This document shows positions 34,244 to 37,673 of a stretch of 37,673 nucleotides of DNA, piece by piece; positions within the stretch are counted from its first letter, which is position 1, and each line of letters begins with the position of its first letter. Origin of the DNA: an uncultured Rhodospirillales bacterium (GTDB taxonomy: Bacteria > Pseudomonadota > Alphaproteobacteria > Acetobacterales > Acetobacteraceae). The notes under the pieces are model-generated. The model searched no databases. It saw only the letters and a program-made list of their open reading frames with translations, and was not told where the DNA came from. Location: contig CAIYSR010000040.1 in the NCBI GenBank assembly GCA_903928895.1, forward strand, positions 1-37,673, read 5' to 3'. The translations under genes were made by a program, and so were the position numbers.

Positions 34244-34768
34244 TTGGTCCAACACCTGCTGAATCACTCCGGGCTCGATGCCCGCATCGCCGAAATGGTC
34301 ATGCCCACGCTGCTGGACATGGGCTTCGAGCTGGTGCGCGCCGCGGTACTCGGGCGTGAACGGCCGACCGTGCAGATCATGGCCGACCGGGCCGATGGCG
34401 CCCTCATCACCGTCGAGGACTGCGAGGCCATCAGCCGCGCAGTCGGCGCCGTGCTCGATGTCGCCGATCCCATCCCCGGCAACTGGACCCTCGAAGTCAG
34501 CTCCGCCGGGATCGACCGCCCGCTGACCCGGGTCAAGGACTGGAACCGCTTCGCCGGCCACCGCGTCCGCGTCGAGATGAACCTCCCGGTCGAAGGCCGC
34601 AAGCGCGCCAATGGCGTGGTCCTCGGCGCCGACGCCGAAATCGCCCGCCTGCGGCTCGACGAAGGCGGCGACATCGAACTCCCCTTCGCCGACATGCGCC
34701 GGGCCAAGCTCGTGCTGACCGACGAATTGATCGCGGCCACCGCCGCGCAGATACCGACGACGAACTGA
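34244..34768 (+). CDS. rimP: Ribosome maturation factor RimP
   Basis: This 174-residue protein is needed for 30S subunit maturation. Family features: [62 protein letters not shown], then the C-terminal SH3-like part ([11 protein letters not shown]). The conserved GLDARI block requires a start upstream of the first internal ATG. In frame only TTG at 34244 is available, 3 bases after the terminator's T-run and without a Shine-Dalgarno, so initiation and termination signals touch. It is followed by nusA after 15 bases. Confidence 0.93.
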   Translation: MVQHLLNHSGLDARIAEMVMPTLLDMGFELVRAAVLGRERPTVQIMADRADGALITVEDCEAISRAVGAVLDVADPIPGNWTLEVSSAGIDRPLTRVKDWNRFAGHRVRVEMNLPVEGRKRANGVVLGADAEIARLRLDEGGDIELPFADMRRAKLVLTDELIAATAAQIPTTN

Positions 34769-34783
34769 AAGGGCTCGATTTCC

Positions 34784-36307
34784 ATGGATACCGCCATTGC
34801 CCGTCCCGAACTGCTGCTGGTGGCCGACGCCGTCGCCCGCGAAAAGATGATCGAGCGCGACGACGTGCTCCAGGTCATCGAGAACGCGATCCAGAAGGCC
34901 GGCCGCGCCAAGTACGGCCACGAAAAGGACATCCGCGCCACCATCGACCGCAAGAACGGCGATGTCCGCCTCTCCCGCTGGACCGAGATCGTCGAGACCG
35001 TCGAGAACGAGGAGACGCAAATCCCGCTGCATATCGCACTGCGCTTCCGTCCAGAGTCGAAGGCGGGCGAGCACATCATCGACCCGCTGCCCCCGATCGA
35101 TTTCGGCCGCATCGCCGCCCAGGTCTCCAAACAGGTCATCGTCCAGGGCGTCCGTGAGCTTGAGCGCCGGCGCCAGTACGACGAATTCAAGGACCGCGTC
35201 GGCGAAGTCGTCAACGGCGTCGTCAAGCGCACCGAATACGGCAACCTCATGGTCGAAATCGGTCGCGCCGAGGCCCTGCTGCGCCGCGACGAGCTGATCC
35301 CGCGCGAAAGCTTCCGCAACGGCGATCGCGTCCGCGCCTACATCTACGACGTCCGCGAGGAGCCCCGTGGCCCGCAGATCTTCCTCTCCCGCACTCATCC
35401 CGGCTTCCTCGCCAAGCTGTTCGCCCAGGAAGTGCCGGAAATCTACGACGGCATCATCGAAATCAAGGCGGTCAGCCGCGACCCCGGCAGCCGCGCGAAA
35501 ATGGCCGTCATCAGCCGCGACGCCTCGATCGACCCGGTCGGCGCCTGCGTCGGCATGCGCGGCAGCCGCGTCCAGGCCGTCGTCCAGGAGCTCCAGGGCG
35601 AAAAGATCGACATCATCCCCTGGTCGCAAAACACCGCGACCTTCGTCGTCAACGCCCTAGCCCCCGCCGAAGTCACCAAGGTGGTGATGGACGAAGAGGC
35701 TGGACGGGTTGAAGTGGTGGTCCCGGATGACCAGTTGTCCCTTGCCATCGGCCGGCGCGGCCAGAACGTGCGCCTTGCCAGCCAGCTCACCCGCTGGGAC
35801 ATCGACATCCTCACCGAGGCCGAGGAAAGCGAGCGCCGCCAGGAGGAGTTCCGTCGCCGCACCGGCCTCTTCGTCGAGGCGCTGGACGTCGACGACGTCA
35901 TCGCCGGCCTGCTGGTGACGGAGGGCTTCAACACCATCGAGGAACTCGCTTTCGTGCCGATGGACGAACTTGCCGACATCGAAGGCTTCGACGAGCAGAT
36001 CGCCGAGGAACTGATCCGCCGCGCCGAAGCCCACCTGGTGAAACGCGACAACGAGATGAACGACAAGCGCATCGAGCTCGGGGTCTCCGACGACGTCGCC
36101 TCGTTCGACGTCATGACCCCGGCGATGCTCGTCGCGCTCGGCGAAAAGGGCGTGAAATCCATCGACGATCTGGCCGATCTCGCCTCCGACGAGCTGGTTG
36201 AAATCGTTGGCGAGGCGGCGATGGACGAGGAGACGGCCAACGCGGTGATCATGGCCGCGCGGGCGCATTGGTTCGAAGGGGAAGATGGAGCTGCCACAGA
36301 GGCCTGA
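34784..36307 (+). CDS. nusA: Transcription termination/antitermination factor NusA
   Basis: This is a 507-residue RNA-polymerase-binding factor acting in pausing, termination and antitermination. Domains in order: N-terminal polymerase-binding domain (1 to about 125), S1 (about 135-200; [21 protein letters not shown]), KH1 and KH2 (about 205-345; [41 protein letters not shown]), and two C-terminal helix-hairpin-helix repeats ([19 protein letters not shown] and [20 protein letters not shown]). Length and order are standard for alphaproteobacteria. Start at ATG 34784. Its stop overlaps rnpM by 23 bases. Confidence 0.97.
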   Translation: MDTAIARPELLLVADAVAREKMIERDDVLQVIENAIQKAGRAKYGHEKDIRATIDRKNGDVRLSRWTEIVETVENEETQIPLHIALRFRPESKAGEHIIDPLPPIDFGRIAAQVSKQVIVQGVRELERRRQYDEFKDRVGEVVNGVVKRTEYGNLMVEIGRAEALLRRDELIPRESFRNGDRVRAYIYDVREEPRGPQIFLSRTHPGFLAKLFAQEVPEIYDGIIEIKAVSRDPGSRAKMAVISRDASIDPVGACVGMRGSRVQAVVQELQGEKIDIIPWSQNTATFVVNALAPAEVTKVVMDEEAGRVEVVVPDDQLSLAIGRRGQNVRLASQLTRWDIDILTEAEESERRQEEFRRRTGLFVEALDVDDVIAGLLVTEGFNTIEELAFVPMDELADIEGFDEQIAEELIRRAEAHLVKRDNEMNDKRIELGVSDDVASFDVMTPAMLVALGEKGVKSIDDLADLASDELVEIVGEAAMDEETANAVIMAARAHWFEGEDGAATEA

Positions 36308-36926
36308 GGACCAGGCCGATCCCGGCGACGATGTGCCGGATGCGGCCGACGACGAGCCGGAAACGGGACCGCTGCGCCGCTGTGCGGTTACCCGCGAAAG
36401 GCTGCCCAAGGAGCAGATGATCCGCTTGGTCATCGGCCCCGACCGGCAGGTCGTGCCTGACATCGCCGCAAAGCTGCCCGGCCGGGGAATCTGGTTGAGC
36501 GCGCGGGGGGATGTGATAGAAACCGCGTGTAAGCGGGGGGCTTTTGCGAAGGCGGCCCGCGGCCAGGTCACGGTGCCGGCCGATCTCGGCGCCGCGCTCG
36601 GCTTGGCGTTGACCCGCCGGATCGCGGATACACTGGGGCTTGCCCGTCGCGCCGGGCAGGCCACTTTCGGCTTTGTCAAGGCGCGGGAGTGGATGGCGGC
36701 GGGCCGGGTCGGTCTGGTCGTCCAGGCGCGCGACGGCAGCGGCGAGGAGCGGGCACGGTTCCTGGGTGGCCGGGGGGCGGAGTTTCCAGTGGTGATGCCA
36801 TTGGATGCCGCGCAACTCGGGGCGGTTTTCGGGCGCGACCATGTCGTGCATGTGGTGGTGGCACCGGGCCGGTTGGCCGCGATGCTGCGCGTTGAGGCGG
36901 AGCGGCTTGCGGGTCTGGCGGCGTGA
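36285..36926 (+). CDS. rnpM: RnpM/YlxR-type RNA-binding protein fused to an L7Ae-like domain
   Basis: This 213-residue protein has an acidic start (to about 28), then the DUF448/YlxR domain (about 29-95: [37 protein letters not shown]), followed by an L7Ae/YlxQ-like domain (about 105-210: [27 protein letters not shown]). In many Gram-positive bacteria the two are separate genes in the same nusA-infB operon. YlxR has been reported to modulate RNase P (RnpM). The ATG lies 23 bases inside nusA. It is followed after 48 bases by infB. Confidence 0.88.
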   Translation: MELPQRPEDQADPGDDVPDAADDEPETGPLRRCAVTRERLPKEQMIRLVIGPDRQVVPDIAAKLPGRGIWLSARGDVIETACKRGAFAKAARGQVTVPADLGAALGLALTRRIADTLGLARRAGQATFGFVKAREWMAAGRVGLVVQARDGSGEERARFLGGRGAEFPVVMPLDAAQLGAVFGRDHVVHVVVAPGRLAAMLRVEAERLAGLAA

Positions 36927-36974
36927 GGCTGTCGGGCGATGCGGGTCGCGGATGAGTACAGAACGGACGGGTAG

Positions 36975-37673
36975 ATGAGCGAAGGCAACGATCAGGACAC
37001 GGGCAAGGGCAGGCTTTCGCTGCGCCCCGCGGGCCGCTTGGAAATTGGCCGCACCGTGGATGCTGGATCCGTGCGACAGAGTTTCAGCCACGGCCGCACC
37101 AAGGTGGTGCAGGTCGAGGTGCGCAAGAAGCGCGCGCCGGGTGCCCCCGGCCCCGGCCAGACCCATGGACCGTCGCATCACGCGCCGGCTCCGACAGCAA
37201 CACCTGCGCCGTCGACCCAGGCTCCCCCGAGCCCGGGTCCCACCCCGGCCGCCGTGGCGCCACAGACCGTGGTGCCGACGCCGCGCCCACCGCAGCCGGT
37301 TTCGCGTCCGCCGGCCGGTGCCGGTCGCGCTTTGACCCAGACCGAACTCGCCGCGCGCCAACGGGCACTGCTCGAGCAGCAGCGCGATGCCGCCCGCCGC
37401 GAGGCCGAGCGCCGCGAACAGGAACGCCGTGACGCTGAGCGTCGCGAACAGGAGAAGATCTCGATCCTCTCCGCCGCCGAAGAGGCCCGCCGCCGCGAGG
37501 AGGAGGCCCGCAAATCCGCCGAGGAGGAAGCGCGGCATCAGGCCCTGGCCGAGGCCAAGGCGCGCGAAGAGGAAGAGTCCCGCTCCAAGGCCGCCGCCGC
37601 CGACACCGCGGCGCGTGCCGCCCCTGCCCCGCCGCCGGCGCGCGGCCCCGGCGAGGAAGCCCGCCGCACGCCG
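36975..37673 (+). CDS. infB: Translation initiation factor IF-2, N-terminal part (runs off the window)
   Basis: The first 233 codons are visible, with no stop before the edge. The N-terminus (LSLRPAGRLEIGRTVDAGSVRQSFSHGRTKVVQVEVRKKR) is the hallmark start of alphaproteobacterial IF-2. It is followed by a Pro/Ala-rich linker (about 56-110) and a long charged helix rich in Arg, Glu and Ala (about 115-205). The GTPase and fMet-tRNA-binding domains lie beyond 37673. The position after nusA and rnpM is the expected one. The ATG at 36975 gives MSEGNDQDTGKG. Confidence 0.93.
   Translation, partial: MSEGNDQDTGKGRLSLRPAGRLEIGRTVDAGSVRQSFSHGRTKVVQVEVRKKRAPGAPGPGQTHGPSHHAPAPTATPAPSTQAPPSPGPTPAAVAPQTVVPTPRPPQPVSRPPAGAGRALTQTELAARQRALLEQQRDAARREAERREQERRDAERREQEKISILSAAEEARRREEEARKSAEEEARHQALAEAKAREEEESRSKAAAADTAARAAPAPPPARGPGEEARRTP

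Noticed and set aside
1-37673. CRISPR array, prophage or insertion-sequence transposase
   Set aside because: No regularly spaced direct repeats, phage structural genes or transposase motifs were seen; XerD has housekeeping-type sequence and context.

Overview
This is a GC-rich window, densely packed with genes and with very few non-coding stretches. It reads as an alphaproteobacterial chromosome, most likely from the Acetobacteraceae / Rhodospirillales. The grounds are the order rimP-nusA-rnpM-infB, an AroK-AroB fusion, a tartrate dehydratase that aligns position by position with the Bradyrhizobium enzyme, and AT-rich palindromic repeats of a kind I associate from memory with Acetobacteraceae. 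The family assignment is inference; no rRNA or other phylogenetic marker was available.

Layout. (1) 1-5.2 kb: a repeat-bearing non-coding stretch, then pepA-holC on the minus strand, diverging across a large AT-rich palindrome from a plus-strand operon cysQ-tsaC-DMT transporter joined by GTGA overlaps. (2) 5.3-14.3 kb: a self-contained selenocysteine island. A Tat-exported, membrane-bound formate dehydrogenase (alpha subunit with an in-frame UGA and a bacterial SECIS hairpin, then beta and gamma) is followed by fdhE, selA, selB and the selenocysteine tRNA gene selC. Of the Sec machinery, only selD is not in the window. (3) 14.3-16.8 kb: directly after selC, a 119-residue unknown protein and two radical SAM enzymes in overlapping frames. 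From remembered family patterns the pair resembles the LipS1/LipS2 type of lipoyl synthase; this is unproven. (4) 16.7-20.8 kb: xerD and a 48-residue membrane protein on the minus strand, and an aroKB fusion, a GNAT acetyltransferase and a SAM methyltransferase on the plus strand. (5) 20.9-25.9 kb: a DEAD-box RNA helicase with a structured leader, D-tartrate dehydratase, a Tat-secreted peptide-type solute-binding protein without permease genes, and a flavin-type PPOX protein. (6) 26.0-28.7 kb: dapB, metK and trmB; trmB appears to lack a normal start codon. (7) 28.9-34.1 kb: a lipid-linked-sugar glycosyltransferase group (one GT39-like, two GT2) with a methyltransferase, part of it visibly lower in GC. 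(8) 34.1-37.7 kb: rimP-nusA-rnpM-infB (infB runs off the window). A good sigma-70-like promoter and a rho-independent terminator precede rimP, suggesting attenuation.

The clearest functional unit is region 2. FdnG needs Sec insertion at codon 197. SelA makes Sec-tRNA on selC, SelB delivers it to the SECIS, FdnH/FdnI complete the respiratory enzyme, and FdhE assists maturation. The plus strand changes from G-rich (left) to C-rich (right) around 17-21 kb regardless of gene direction, then turns G-rich again after nusA.
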